Origin: Lithospermum erythrorhizon
Taxonomy: Eukaryota > Streptophyta > Magnoliopsida > Boraginales > Boraginaceae
Length of the DNA stretch: 64,000 nucleotides
Assembly: GCA_019722365.1 (NCBI GenBank)
Contig: JADFUC010000361.1
Location: 101,712-165,711 of the forward strand
Direction of reading: 5' to 3'
The notes beneath the pieces were generated by a model. That model did no database searches and was not told the origin of the DNA. It was given only the letters and a program-made list of their open reading frames with translations. Positions 1 to 13,189 of the stretch are shown in pieces. Made by a program: the position numbers and the translations under genes. Each line of letters begins with the position of its first letter. The stretch's first letter is position 1.

Positions 1-203
1 TCGCTCTGTCAACAAATACTGGAGAGGATATCGGTGGGCCACGCCAGGCACTACGTGGGGAATCGGGTTCAACTGCCTTGCAATGTAAGCAATTATCATA
101 TTCATACATTTGTCATTTCATGTTTAGATTAATTTACATTTATTTTGAGAACCGGGATGTATGAATCAAGCAAGACACGACAAATTCATACTGTATTCTA
201 ACA
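1..203 (+). repeat. Ty1/copia LTR, 3' portion (first of three copies)
   Basis: Matches the 3' part of the LTRs at about 689-1208 and 6508-7049: the shared 'cactacgtggg' block, the 'catttgt..tttatgtttagatt' stretch and an end at 'attctaaca'. The window edge cuts its 5' part. Copies differ by many small indels. Confidence 0.7.
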
Positions 204-688
204 TTTTACATGTCCTAAAGCGACCTAAGAAGGTATACAAGTTGCAAAGGTCCACTTATGGTCTTAAGCAAGCATCCCGCACTGAATCTATGTTTTGATT
301 TAATCAATTAAAGATTTTGTTTCATCAAGAACGGGCTAAGAATCTTGTATACAAGAAGCGTGTTGAAAGTTACGATCATTCATAGTCCTCGTATATCGCA
401 TTTACATAATTTATCATTGGAAATAACGAGAGTTACCAACTCAACAAGGATCAAGGTAAATGTTTCTCAATGAAGGACTTAAAGCGAAAATAACATATAC
501 TTGGAATAAAAAGATCCATCGAGATCGGGCGGTATATCGATTGATTTTGTCAGATATCTGGGCGCGAATAAGGTAATTACAAAGCGTTCAATACGCAGTA
601 ATTCCAAAGGCGGTACTCCATTTAGATCGATATGAATAATCTCTGATAAGTTATTCGAGAGCGACTTTCGTTAGTATCTTAATTGAAT
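204..688 (+). pseudogene. Ty1/copia reverse transcriptase tail (deleted interior)
   Basis: A short interior between two LTR copies. It encodes, across frames, the C-terminal part of a copia reverse transcriptase: a YGLKQAS motif near 255-275, then the stretch corresponding to a loop ahead of the YVDD box, and a YILGIKIHRD-like region near 500-530. It parallels 6080-6507 of the longer element almost base for base apart from indels. The region that should hold RNase H is absent: LTR sequence begins right after the end of the reverse transcriptase. No open frame of useful length remains. Confidence 0.6.
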
Positions 689-1208
689 TGTTGTTAATTA
701 AAATATAACAACTCACTAGTAACTCATTATTTAATTAGAGGCTCATAACTTGCCCACTAAGCTTAACGAGTTAAACTGATTTCTTAACGAGTTGCTTAAC
801 GAGTGGAATTTTGGGACTTGGTATTTAAGGAAGGGATTAGGTTTTTTCATGAAATAAGAATCACAAAAAACCTCCACCCCCTCAAGCAAAGCCGCCTCCC
901 CTCAGCGAATAGAAGATTTTCTCTCAATTCTCACTTCATCCTCAAACTCTAAATAAAGCTCAAGCTTCCTGCTCAAGCTCTCAGCAATCTATGACATCTT
1001 TCGTGTTGAACAAGCATTAGAGAGGATCTCGAGGGCTTTCACGCGACGCACTACGTGGGATTTGGGTTCACTGCCTGCTTGCAATGTAAGAATTCTCAGA
1101 TTCATACATTTGTATTTTATGTTTAGATTAATTTACATTATTTTGAGAATCCGGGATGTATGAATTGGTGTGTTCATATCACTATTAAATTCATACTAGA
1201 TTCTAACA
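689..1208 (+). repeat. Ty1/copia LTR (middle copy)
   Basis: Begins TGTTG and ends CTAACA, giving the usual TG..CA ends. It aligns along its length with 6508-7049. The left boundary is uncertain because the sequence just upstream is also shared with the other copy. A region near 820-900 looks like the transcribed start: 'ggtatttaagg', then a leader. Confidence 0.65.
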
Positions 1209-3290
1209 GTTGGGCCTCGTAGTCTACTCAATTTTAATGTATTTTATCTAGTTTGATTGTAAGGTTGACAATGTTTAGTTAATTTGATTATTTCATGATT
1301 TATATATTCAAATTGATGAATATATATAATATGAAAAAAATCAACCCATTTTATATATATGTTTTATGGCTGGAATCATCACTTCATGTATTGATTTTGA
1401 TGATTTGAAATTTATTTAATTGTTTCATGAAACAGTGGATTAAAATTGATTTCTAATTTGTATTTTTAATTTAAGTGTAGAATCATTTTCGATTTTATTA
1501 GTTGAGGTTTAGAAATTTCAGAAAATTACGAAATTAAATCGGTATTCTCAATTTCTTGAGGTTCATGCCGGTTTTTTAGAAGTTTTTGAATTTTTTACTC
1601 CAAACACTCAAGAATTTCGGATTATTTTAAGTTTAATCGAAAAACTAGAAGTGTTTTTGATAAAATTCCCTCACTTGACGTGTTCAATAATGATATTTGA
1701 TGCTCAAGAAAATCCCAGAATTTTGAATTTTTTGTGAGCCTCCAAACCGCTTTTAAAAGTTGCAATTAATCTCGAAAAATCGAAATCAAAACGAATTACC
1801 AAAATCGTCGCCGAATCTCATGAGCCGCCTCCCGGCGGGTCCGCCGCATCGCACGCTCCTGACACCGGACGTAGCTCATCGTTTTACTACCGCACCGCCG
1901 GCAAGGGCCGGGCGGCCGGAGGCCGGCGGTTTTGGTCGTTGAAGTTCGTCGTCCGTTTTAGAAAACCCTAAATGTATTTTATGTAATTATTTTTGGTTTT
2001 AAAATTTATTGGCAATTATTAATTTCGTTTTAAATAATAAATCATAAATTTTGTCATTAAGATGATTGAATATATACTTGAATGACATTAAATTTGATTT
2101 TATATTTCCTTTCAAAATTATTTTCATTAATTGATAATTTTGAAAATATTTCATGATAATCTCTTTAAATTTTTTAAATTTTGGAGTTAATTACTGTAAG
2201 TAATTATTCCATAATTTAAGAGATTGGTAATTATTGTAATAATTATCATTAATCATGTGGGAATATATTTGAATTTAAAATTTACATTAATTGATAATTA
2301 ATGGTAGATATAATGGGTAATTAATTAGTCAATTATGACCACAATTATTTTCATTTCATTTAATATATGTGACATTAAGTGCATCTATTTGATTTAATAT
2401 TTTTGCCTACATATATTGTTATGGAATGGAATGGAGGTGTATTGATATGACCCGCGTTTTTCCTGGGTCAAGGCAGACAGATTGCCAGATATGACCCGGC
2501 TGAGTCATGTCATTATTTTATTTTATTTAATTTTCTTTGTTTCTCCCACAAGCCTCGCATGCCGCCTAAGTTGGGATTAGTATATTTGAATTGTGAATTC
2601 AAGACGGAGCTTCGCGGAGATTCCGTGGCCGTAAGCATGTTAAATCAGAATAAAAATAAAATGTTAGTTTTCAAGCTTCAAAATGCACTGCGCTCAGGTC
2701 ATATCATTACTAATGTGCATTACTTGTTTTATTTTTCATGTTGTACATATGCTTGATTATGTGTGCTACAAATCGCATGATAAAATAAAAGCAAAGTAAT
2801 AATAATCTCTACAATTTAAAATTTAAGCAACGTGATCAAGCCACAATTTTAAAGTCATGGAACCTATTGCATTATCCGGACAATAATCGCGACGACAAAA
2901 GTTACGCTTTTGCACTTTGATATGACAACGGATCATGTCAAGTGATTTATTAACGCTAAGTGGCTGATGATCATTCCAAGTAATTTTTGGTTTAATTGGT
3001 ATGCTTAACCGACGGTTCCGAGATATTAGAGCCAGCATTCGAATAAGATGCTAACGAGACAAGAGTTATGTAGTTTTACATAATTGATTGATAACCTAAT
3101 ATTATACTGAATTCAAAATGTATGTAAGTGTTACCGCTTTGAATTTAAGTATAATAGGTCTGATACTAATATATATTTCCCTCGTGAGATTCGCTATCAG
3201 ATTTCATTTTTAGAATTTATTTGTAAGTGTTTAAGCATTTATAGTTTAATGTATTCTATTGTCTTTATTTACTTATTCTTTGTAGAATTT
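1209..3290 (+). other. Ty1/copia untranslated leader
   Basis: AT-rich non-coding stretch between the middle LTR and the gag start. It contains a GC-rich island at 1805-1940 with a short open frame that matches nothing I recognise. No clear tRNA primer-binding site follows the LTR end. Assigned to the element only by position. Confidence 0.4.
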
Positions 3291-3291
3291 T

Positions 3292-4190
3292 AATGGCTAC
3301 CGCTACTACTACTCATAAAAGTGCAGCCGAATAACTCAAACTTCGACGAGCGGTCTCAAATTTGAGAATGATTCTCAAGCAAAAGAGAACCTAATACGCA
3401 TCGAACACTCAAGGTTCCTCCTGAAACCTAATGATAAGGCTCTCCCATCTGGGAAAAGGAATCCACAAGAAGCACACTCGATGTCATGATGTCCAATGTC
3501 TCATGCTAGCCAATACGGAACCTTCGCTCCAAATTCAATATGAAAGGTGGCAGCATATGACATATACAGTAATTTGGCGGAATTATTCAAATTAATCTGT
3601 GTCGGCAGACATGCACACGGCTCAGGTTTCCGTGGACAAGCATAAGCCGGGAACTGGACAAAGCCGCAAGCCCTCATATCATTAAAATGATTACCGTCGA
3701 TCGACTCAACCTCGGGCACCAAAGCATTCTCAAGAACCGGGCCGCGATCTCATCCTCAAGTCTCTTCCTGCATAAATTCCTTCATTGTCATGAACTTCAA
3801 TATGCACAAGCTCGAGTTATCTCTAAAGCGAACGCATAAGATGATCACGAATGTCGAGACAACCCGTAAAACTAAAATCTCTATCTCCTTCCGCTTTCTC
3901 AGCGGTCCAAACAAAGTTAAGAAATTCAAGAAGTTGTTATTGTTTTACCAACAAACTATGGTTCGGTGAACTCCAAAGTCAGCCGGACGTGGAGCACCAA
4001 GTGATGAAAAATGTCATTATTGCGGAACCTAGGTCACCGGAAGTCGACTGGCAGAAGTTCACAGATGATAGTAAGAATGGTCCACCACTCACCAAGTGTA
4101 TTGAGCAGCACAGTTTTTACAACTTCAAATTCTACTTCAGGCGCATAATCGGTCGATAAGTTCCCCTATATTTGTCATAATACGCAGAAC
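3292..4190 (+). pseudogene. Ty1/copia gag, frameshifted
   Basis: Starts with ATGGCTACCGCTACTACTAC (M-A-T-A-T-T-T). A plant copia gag signature is visible near 3745-3830: 'DLILKSLPA' followed, in another frame, by a histidine and leucine-rich stretch as in UBN2-type gag domains. Frame changes and stops are frequent. Gag would form the particle that packages element RNA. The order gag then pol, and the following protease-side residues, support the call. Confidence 0.5.
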
Positions 4191-6500
4191 TGCTCAAATA
4201 GCACTTTGAAAGAAAGGGACTGGGACTACTAGCTGGGAATGGCCGGGCGTCGCTGCCCCTGCAGAGGGATCCATCGCTTAAATTTGCCTACCTGCCTTAT
4301 TTTGAACTTATCTCCGGCTTACTATGTACCCGCACCAGAGGGAATATTATTTCTATTTCGCTTTGAACAACGATGGTTTTTCATTTTCAATGTATCCCGA
4401 TGAATTTGGGGGATCACCAGAACGGGGTAGTATTTGGCACCGCCTCCCTCAAAACGGTCTATTTGTTTTAGACATGATGATTGAGTCGAGTAACATAAAA
4501 ATTAAAATGAATGCTCACGACTTAAACCGGTATTATACCTATGGCATTTCGTATCGGGTCATATTAACTAGAACCGAATCAAGAAACTCCACTCCAAAGG
4601 ATACTAAGGTTTCGACATTAATCATACGATAAGCGAACCTTTGCCTTTTGGGCAAATGACTAAACTCACCTTCGTTGGATCTAATGAAAGCGGCAAGCGA
4701 TTTATCGGATCATACACTCCGACGACAAGGCCAAATTTAACACATCCGCAAGAGGGGAGGTTATAACTATTTCATTACATTTATCGATATTACAAGAGAT
4801 ACCGCGCTTTTGTGTATCCGATGAGACACAAACACGAGTCCTTTTGAGAAATTCAAGGAGTTCCAAAAATGAAGTATGAAACTAATCAATAAGCATAACA
4901 AGATTCTCCTGGCCCGATAGAAAGTGGAGAATATTTCGAGTCACGAAGTTCAATACTCATCTTGTAGAAAGGGTATCAAGCTTCACAACTCACTCCGGCA
5001 GAATGCCACAACATAATGGCGTATCTGGAAGGAGAAATCGAACCCTTCTGATACGGTTCTGGCCTATGATGAGCCTATATCTCGATCTACTCGCTAATTT
5101 CTCTCGGGATATGCACTTGCATGACACTTACCTTAAACAAATGTCCAACAAAGCTCTAGAGAAACTCCCCCCATGAACTGTGGTTCGGGGAAGATTCCCA
5201 AGCCGGGGTTTTCCTCGTGATTTGGGGTCAGTGGAAGTTTATGTTAAGAGATTAACAAAGACAAACTCAAGGCCCAACCGATAAAATGCTATTTTACAGT
5301 GATATCCAAAGGAAACAGCTTGGTTACTACTTCTACCTAAAGCACGGTATCAAAATCTCTATCGCTAAGACAGAGTGTTCCTTGGAAAAGCGAGTATCTG
5401 CTCGTATGACTGTATAGTGGTGTTCATCTTGATTTAAGCTCAAGTTGATTAAGTCAATGTCGACGCATCCAACGTAAGCATCCTGACGCACCACAAGAAT
5501 CGGCACCTTCTTTCATAGAAAATCCACCGATCCGTGCTAAGTAACGGTTAACCAACCTCAGAGATCCAACAAGGATCGCCACGAATCCGTAGCGCCGGTA
5601 CGCTAAGCCATCATCATTGAAAGTGACGAGCCCACTTCTTATAAAAGAAGCTTTTACTTTTATCAAATAGTGATTTGACAGACGGCAAATGGCCACGCAA
5701 TCCGAGATGGATTCTGGCGTACCGCAATGCGCTCGGGTCCTTATCGATTTACCAAACGGGGTTCAATTCTATTGAATATAAATGGATATTTAAGAAGAAA
5801 CATGATAAAGACGAAACGCCGATGTTTTCAAAGCCAGATTAGAAATAAAAGGTTTCAAACAAGTTCATGGCGCGGACTATGACGTAAACCTACTGGCCAA
5901 AGGGCTACGCTAATCCATCCTCGATAATCTTAGCTTATCACGCATTTCATGACTATGAAATATGGCAAATGGATGTAAAGACTGCCTTCCTCGAATGGAA
6001 ATTTGTAGAGGATGTGTATACAAGAATCCTCCGTGCCATACGCCCTAAATGACTCCAAGCATGATGCAGCCAGAAAGGCCCACTTAAGGCCTTAAGCAAG
6101 CATCCCATTGAATCTATGTTTTGATTTAATCAATTAAAGATTTTGGTTTCATCAAGAACTAAGAAGAATCTTTGCGGTATACAAGAAGGTAAATGAGCTT
6201 ACGTGATCATTCATAGTCCCACAGAGTATCATTTACATACTTATCATTGGAACAACGCAGAGTTACCGAACTCACCATGATCGTCACAGAATGTTTCTCA
6301 ACGTAAGTGACTTAAAGTAGTGCACAATATATACTGGAATAGTATCCATCGAGATCGGGCGAGAAGCGCCGATTGACTTTGTCAGATACCTACGCGAATA
6401 AGGCATACAAAAGTGTTCAACACGAGTAATTCCAAATATGTAATCTCCCATTTATCGATGAATAACTTGATAAGTTATTCGACAAGCAATTAGTATCTTA
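4190..6500 (+). pseudogene. Ty1/copia pol polyprotein, degenerate
   Basis: Protease-side and pre-integrase pieces are readable at about 4240-4640: a 'GNG' start with hydrophobic stretches, 'NDGFSFSMYPDEF' and a HDLN..YLWH-like end. Reverse transcriptase is readable at 5755-6420 in changing frames: 'YKWIFKKKHDKD', 'KGFKQVHGADYD' and 'IWQMDVKTAFL' carrying the first catalytic aspartate region, then a YGLKQAS-like block. Integrase is not convincingly readable. RNase H is missing before the LTR, as in the deleted copy at 204-688. Many stops make it non-functional. Confidence 0.65.
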
Positions 6501-6507
6501 ATTGAAT

Positions 6508-7049
6508 TGTTGGGCTTAATTAAAATAGAACAATCCTCACTAGTAACTCATTATTTAATTAGAGGCTCATAATCTGCCTGTTTCAATTAAGTTTTTTAAC
6601 GAGTTAAACTGATTTCTCTTAACGAAGTCAAGTTAAAGAGGGAATTTTGGGACTTGGTATTTAAGAGGGATTAGTTTTTTCATGACATTGGGACCACAAA
6701 AACCTCCACCCTCAAGCAAAGCCGCCTCCTCCCTTGGTGAATTAGAAGATTTTCTTCCAATTCTCATTTCATCCTCTCAAACTCTAAAGAAAGCTTCAAA
6801 GTTTTCGCTCGCTTCCCTTTGTGTGCAATCTAGAGGACATCTCGCTCTGTTGAACAAATATTGAGAGGATCTTCGGCGGGCTTTCACGCGAGGTACCACG
6901 TGGGGATTTCGGGTTCAATTCGCCTGCTGCAACAAGAATTCCTCTTATTCATACATTTGTATTTTATGTTTAGATTCATTTACATTATTTTGAGAACTGA
7001 TGTATGAATTGGTGTTCATCACAATAAATTCATACTAGATGCCCTAACA
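6508..7049 (+). repeat. Ty1/copia 3' LTR
   Basis: Begins TGTTGGGC and ends CTAACA. It aligns with 689-1208, including the 'cctccaccctcaagcaaagccgcc' region and the 'catttgtattttatgttt' region. A 60-codon open frame inside it is a chance frame. Confidence 0.7.
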
Positions 7050-9576
7050 CAATCACCAAATCTTCAATATGGTATTTATGTCATGTACTATAATTACATT
7101 ATATACATTTATCGTATATTATGTGATGATCATTTCTTTACTATTAAATTATTGCACGTTAATATAGACGAGAGTTTGTAACTCTATACTTTATATGTGA
7201 TATGTCGAAATGGAAAATTTTATATCAATCAATCCATTTCACTAATCCATATAACTTTTTTTTATTTATAAATATCTTATATCCTATAACAATCGTGAAT
7301 CATAATGAAACAAACAATAAAATAAGTATTCATATAAAATCAGAGGCCGGTGTATTGGGCTTCTGTTAACAAACCGACGAACCGCCATTCTCTAGTATTA
7401 GATTAAGTTCATTTTACCCATCGAGGTCATCCCATCGCCAAAGTTCGTAATTTCGCATTCCCGCCAAAGTTCAAGCAAGTGCTGAAATTAATTTTTTAAT
7501 GGAAATGCCATCGATGGCGACGGGCCGTGTCAAATTTCAGATTCCATTATATATATATCTCACATTACATGTTTATATCATCATTCCAACGTCATTTCTC
7601 TCCAAAAATCTTTATATTGTATTAATTTGACTTTATACATCAGATTCCGCATTCAACTTCTAATTTGATTTTATTTTGTAAGTGAATTCAAAGAGGTAAT
7701 TATTAATAACTTCTTGACTTTCTTTATTTTGTAGGTGAATTCAAAGAGGTAATTTCTAATATTTTTTTATTATGTTGTTTTTGTAGAAAGTGGTTGAATC
7801 AAAGACTTCAAAAGGTACTATTACATTTTTTTTATTTTTTTATTATTTTAATAAATTTAGTTTGATAAAATGATGTAACTGCTTTTTGTTACTTTTTGTT
7901 ATGTAGAAAATAATACATTCAAGTTTCAAGAGGTAATTTGTTTTTTTTTTTTTATGTTTTGGATGTTTGACGCTTATATAAATTGGATGTTTAATATGTT
8001 TGACTTTTTATATGAATTGGATCTTTATGTTGTATTTGCTATATACATTGGATTTGTAATATGAATTGATGTTTTCGTAATACTTAATTAGATCTTTTGT
8101 AATAAGAATCGATATTATTGTAATATGAATTAGATCTTTGATGAATTGAAAATGGACAAATGCATCAACCAGTTACTTTTTTTCAAAAGTTGCCAAAATG
8201 GCATCGAGGCATCAACTCGCTATTTTATGTTTAAGGTTTCGCATCGCTGAGCGCCGGGTTTTAAAAAATTAATTAATCATTAGAGTCAGTCATTTCTGTG
8301 GTGTAATAAAATTAAAAAGAAATTTAAATAGTCATGTAGTCGGTTTGGCTGCCGGGTGCTGCACGTAACGCTTGACTATCAAGCTTAGTGTCAAGATGAC
8401 GTCAAGAGCCCGATCTTAATGGGCCTATCGTGAGACGAAAGAATATTTCCATGGGGGTGATTAGCTTAATAATCGAACGGCTGTCAAGGCCCCGACGCCA
8501 AACTAAGTTTGAAAAGTATGCTAGTGATTTAGACGCTGTCGATTCTATTGCCGCTATCGCAACGAGATTCTAAGAGTGGGGTTAAGAGGGCAGGTGGGGA
8601 GTACTTTAATTTATTGCGATTCAAATTCCGTATACCCTTAACAAAATCTAGCAACCCAATAAACTATTAGAACAAAAATAACAGCAAAAAAAAAAATTAC
8701 AACAAACTGGAAGATAGTAATAAAAATATCCGAAGATTGGTATTTTTGAGTTGAGAGTGTTTTTGATATTATGGGTACACATTTTTGGATGATGATGTGA
8801 TGAAAAAATAGGATTTATTAGGATTTTGCATGATACCTGAAGAAGATCTTATATTTTCGGATGACGATGACGAAATGATATTTTTGGACGCATCACATTA
8901 GAATTTTGTTTTAATCTATTGAGTACTCTTCATTTTCTTGATTTATAAAAAGTACCGATAGTAAACAGCAGTACGCACGTAAAATATAATGAAAGATCGA
9001 TGCTTATACATTATTAGCATGTATATATAACAATATGCACTAGCATTAATATGAAATTTGACTAATTTAGAACACAAATTGACATACACTTTTGCGGTCA
9101 TCCAGTGAGTATTGGAGTTGGCAAAACCATTCCGGTTCTCGGGTGATTTTCCATTTACCTGAATTACTAATAGGTCTACCTAAGTTAGAAGCAAGTCCAT
9201 AACAGACGATCTAATTCATAGTTGGACCTAGGAGACCAAATTCAGTGGTGCAAATTGTAATTTTTTTTCAAATACGACGTATTTTTTCAATACCTAAACA
9301 AACGACTTCGGTTTTTCAACAGATACTTCCTATTCAAAAGTATACTAGGCTTGTTAATATATAATTTATGGCATTGTTAACACTGAACTCATACAGCCGA
9401 TTTTAATAATGATATGTGGCTATAAAGCCCAAAGTCACGGTAGCTGCAACGCAAATGTAATATTATAGCCTTTAGTACTCCACGATTCATTATTTTAATA
9501 AAAATAGTTAATGAAATATGAAAATAAAATGAGAATTTACAATATTAACTCTTCTATTTTATAAAATAAATTATTA
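7050..9576. other. Intergenic, AT-rich, no gene recognised
   Basis: No coding region is supported. It holds the splice-like repeat array listed separately, a degenerate 'atgaattggat' repeat with roughly 30-base spacing at 7950-8150, and small GC-richer islands at 7350-7530 and 8340-8640. The island at 7490-7530 ('gccatcgatggcgacggg') resembles subterminal DNA of CACTA elements, but no CACTA termini were found. Confidence 0.5.
7669..7937 (+). repeat. Four-copy splice-site-like repeat array
   Basis: The motif 'ttttgta(g)..gtgaattcaaagaggtaatt' occurs at 7669-7702 and 7723-7755, and in degraded form at 7778-7818 and 7900-7937. Each copy has an acceptor-like TTTGTAG, 12-20 bases, then a donor-like AGGTAAT. 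Function unknown. Confidence 0.45.
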
Positions 9577-9813
9577 TACTCCCTCTAATCCACTTTAATT
9601 GTCGTTTGACTTTTTTGGAATTGAACTTTGAACCATCAATTATTAATTATTTCTTATTCTAAAAAATATAAAATTTATATAATTGAATTTTCTTTTAAAA
9701 TACTTTCATAATATTAATTTTTTAAATTATTTAATAATATGATTAAGGAGTAATCAAGATCAAAGATTTACTGATGCCATGGTGAAAAGTCAACTAAAAT
9801 GAATCATGGAGTA
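9577..9813. mobile_element. Stowaway-like MITE
   Basis: About 237 bp. The left end TACTCCCTCTAATCCACTTT and the right end, ..AATGAATCATGGAGTA, are imperfect inverted repeats. Both ends sit at TA, which fits Tc1/mariner-type Stowaway elements. No coding capacity; the interior is AT-rich. Confidence 0.7.
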
Positions 9814-11398
9814 TGAACTAATTTAATATAATATTAACATAATTGAATCAATTAAAAATTTAGATGAAATTACAATTAAATAATTAATATTAGGCTTAAA
9901 TAAATATATGTATCTTAATTGAAATTTTAAAACTACTAATCCTATTAAGTTTATTATTTCCTTGTAAGGCCCATGTTTAAAATACATTCCATTATGTTAA
10001 ATACAACCCATTTTTAAAATGGCGCAACTCATATCTAAACTTAATTTATTTATCACGTGTTCCCCATCTCTCGCAACAACATCTTTTCTTCTTCATTTTT
10101 TCTTCTCGTTTTCCTTTCTCTCCACTTTTTTTTCGGCTCAACGTAAAAATAATCGGACATCTATGCTTATCATCATCCTCATATATAATCAAAAAAAAAT
10201 TCAAACAAAAATTTAAAGCAAGAACGCGATAGGTCCGCCATACCTACATCACCGTCCAATTAAATAATGGTGGCTAAACTACGCATAAGTGACTACGAAT
10301 GAGGAGGTTCAAATATTAGTGTCCGTGGTACTAGTCTCTTTACTGGGTATGAGATTTTTCATATACCACAACTGTCAAAATTTGAATATGTGTCTTGGTC
10401 CAAATCATGATTTTCCACTATATCGGGCCCGGTGGAATGAACATGGTTTATTCCCCTGCCTTTAAGTAGTTTTGTTGAAAAATATGGAGTAAGCTGATTA
10501 TACTCTTTAAACTCCCAAGGGAGTATAAAACCAAAATGACAGAAAAATGAATGAACCTATAATAGTCATCCAAACTGATTGACCATATTTGTATTGGACG
10601 TTATTTACATATGCTCGTTTAGAAATTGAACTTAAAATGACTTCACGGACATCCACTACAGGCGTTCATGTTGACATCAAATGTCTCTTGTGGGCGTTAA
10701 TAATTGAGTTGGCATAGTGTGGGCGTTGGGTCAAAATAAGAATTTCAAGAAAAAGTTACTTGTTTGGGTATGCAAATGCTGTCGCTAGCTTAACGCCCAC
10801 GCGCATACCAATCCACATGAAATAGACAAGTAATGCCAGCATTCTAAAGCCTTTCATGCGTGTATGTTCGAGTTTGATAAAGTACAGAATTGTGATTGCT
10901 GGTTTAAAGCAAGCAGGGTTCGAAGTCAAGCAAATGACAAATCTCGTGATCATGGTTTAAAAGAAGCTCTTGTCTTTTTGACTACTGAGTACACATCCTG
11001 ATTTTACCTCATCCGTGGAATTCCGCGCGTAGATCTCGAGATACCGCCAAGGTAATCTCGCTTTCACACTTTTAGTGTCGCTAGTTTAATAGGGTAAAAA
11101 ATTGTTGACCCGTGGAAGCCGACAAGCCGAGCGCATAAGACTATTTTCACTAAAGCCTTCAAAATATTATTTACCTCAAAATAATCATAAAATAGGTCTT
11201 GATCGAAAGGCTTAAACTTTTATCAGCTTGGGCGTACTCAAACTATTTAAATAAGTATAAAATTGATTAACATAAAAATGTACTCACCCATATTAACTAT
11301 TATCACACATCGCCTATCATGCCGATACGATCAATCGCTGGAGCTCGCATTGTACCAGTATATGATCGATATATATGGTATTCGAAAGATTTCATATA
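9814..11398. other. Intergenic, no gene recognised
   Basis: No supported gene. Short open frames at 10019-10216 and 10756-10953 have no recognisable domain. A motif with 'gggcgtt' recurs near 10660-10800. Nothing else is confidently assigned. Confidence 0.4.
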
Positions 11399-11760
11399 GT
11401 TCTAATTAAGAGCGCGGGCACTCTAAATTAATCCCAGGTATTTCATTTATGTGACTATATGAGCACTCATATAATCAGAAATTTTAACAGCAGTATATGT
11501 GCACTCAAATAACTCCACGATATTTCTGTATGATTCATATGAGTATTTGAGTACTATATAGTCCTAATTAAGAGCGCAAGCACTCTAAATTAATCCTGTG
11601 GTATATTTCATTTATGTGACTATATGAGCACTCATATAATCAGAGGAATTAAAGGCATACGCACTCAAATAACCTACCGATACTTCAGCGATTCATACGA
11701 GTACTTGTGTACCATAAATTGTCTTCCTAAGAGTGCATGCGTACTCTAGATTTATCTAAT
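11399..11760 (+). repeat. 161-bp tandem repeat, about 2.3 copies
   Basis: Units start at 11399, 11560 and 11720 with GT(T/C)CTAATTAAGAGCGC-type sequence and share 'tttatgtgactatatgagcactcatataatcag'-like cores. The third is partial and more diverged. Confidence 0.75.
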
Positions 11761-12440
11761 ACCAAGCCCGACCTAAAGGGTGTTCGGTCCGATTCTTTGA
11801 ACAGGGTCCATATTTAAAGGGGCTCCTAATATTTGGATGTTTAGAGATGAACTAATACTAATTTATTGTAGTGGGTTGTATAATGGAACTTTTGTAACTT
11901 TGGTCTTGCCTTCACCTCAAGTGTTCAGCTTCTTTTTATCGTTTTTCTATAAATGTTTAGTCTTTTTTTTTAAAGTTTTGCCCCTTCTAATTTTGTTGTT
12001 GTACTATCATTATTTATTTAAAAGGACCCTTAATATTTGATGTTTATTCTTAAGATTTTTTAAAAATTTATAACAAAATTATTTTGCTACAGTTGTTATC
12101 TTTATTTACACATGTTTGAGATTTTCTTCATATAAATAAAATTATTTTCACTTGAACAGGTCCTCGTTTGGAACTAGACGGCCCTACATAATACAAATTA
12201 CTTATTTTACTGACGCGGTACATGGAAGACTCATATAATCTCAAGAGCTTACCGTGAACTTAAATTAACTTACTTGTTCTTGCACCTATTAACAAATGAA
12301 TTCTTAACATTATTAGTTGTATAGAAGTTAAACTTCACGTTATTGTTGAGGAATTGCGAAAAAATTCATTTAACATTAATTAGACGAATTTAAGTGGATT
12401 AAGAACAAAATATTCTTAAGCAACTGCATCAGACATTTAT
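11761..12440. other. Intergenic, AT-rich
   Basis: Contains two similar short lines about 205 bases apart, 'aaaggggctcctaatatttggatgt' and 'aaaaggacccttaatatttgatgt' (near 11815 and 12020). The poly-T-rich open frame between them is not a credible gene. Confidence 0.4.
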
Positions 12441-13189
12441 TAGAGTCAAGTTATCAACCGCTCAGTCCGGATTTTATCTGTGACCACGGACTGCCCGCAA
12501 TATGATCACCGTCCCAACCGGACCGGACCGATAAGCCGTTTTTTTTTGGGACCGAGACCGGATCGCATTTAGAACCGGGGCGGGTAAATCGTTCACGGCT
12601 CGAATCAGCGGGTAACCGTCCAATCTCTGGCTCTTCTAATAATGTAATGTTTAAATACGTAATACGTAAATACAAAATGAACAAATAACAATCAATATAT
12701 TAGCACAACAACAAGTCAAGAACTGTGCATCCAAAGTTCCAAACAGCTTTGTAAACAAAGAACAACAATAATCAACAAATGTATCTAATGTTTGATATTT
12801 ATCAAAAGCCCTTTAACAAACTCATCATAGGCATATCAAATGCAACGAGGCAACAAAAAGTAATGTGCAAAAGCGTGAAGACTGAAACTCAAGAGGTCGG
12901 TAAGCTGGCCAGAGTACGGATTGCCCCTCACCAAACGATATCAGATAGGTCATCAGTGGTTGTTCAAGCCAAGCAATCAGACAAAAACAACAAAAGAATT
13001 AGTCAATTGAACCATTACACTATTTGAAAATGAATATACAAAATAGAAACGAATGAATAGTTAGTTCACTTACAATATTTTGGTCCTCGCGAATTTCTTA
13101 AGTCCATACATTTCTTTCAATTCAATCACCTCCACAAAGTAGCATCTCAACTGCTTTTAGTGTCAAGCCTTTTAGGATCAATTATTCTT

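Noticed and set aside
1760..1942. GC-rich 60-codon open frame
   Set aside because: Lies in the copia leader; Pro/Arg-rich with no recognisable domain.
10756..10953. Possible copia reverse transcriptase relic
   Set aside because: A plus-strand 'GLKQAGFEVKQ' reading looked tempting, but no neighbouring RT motif supports it.
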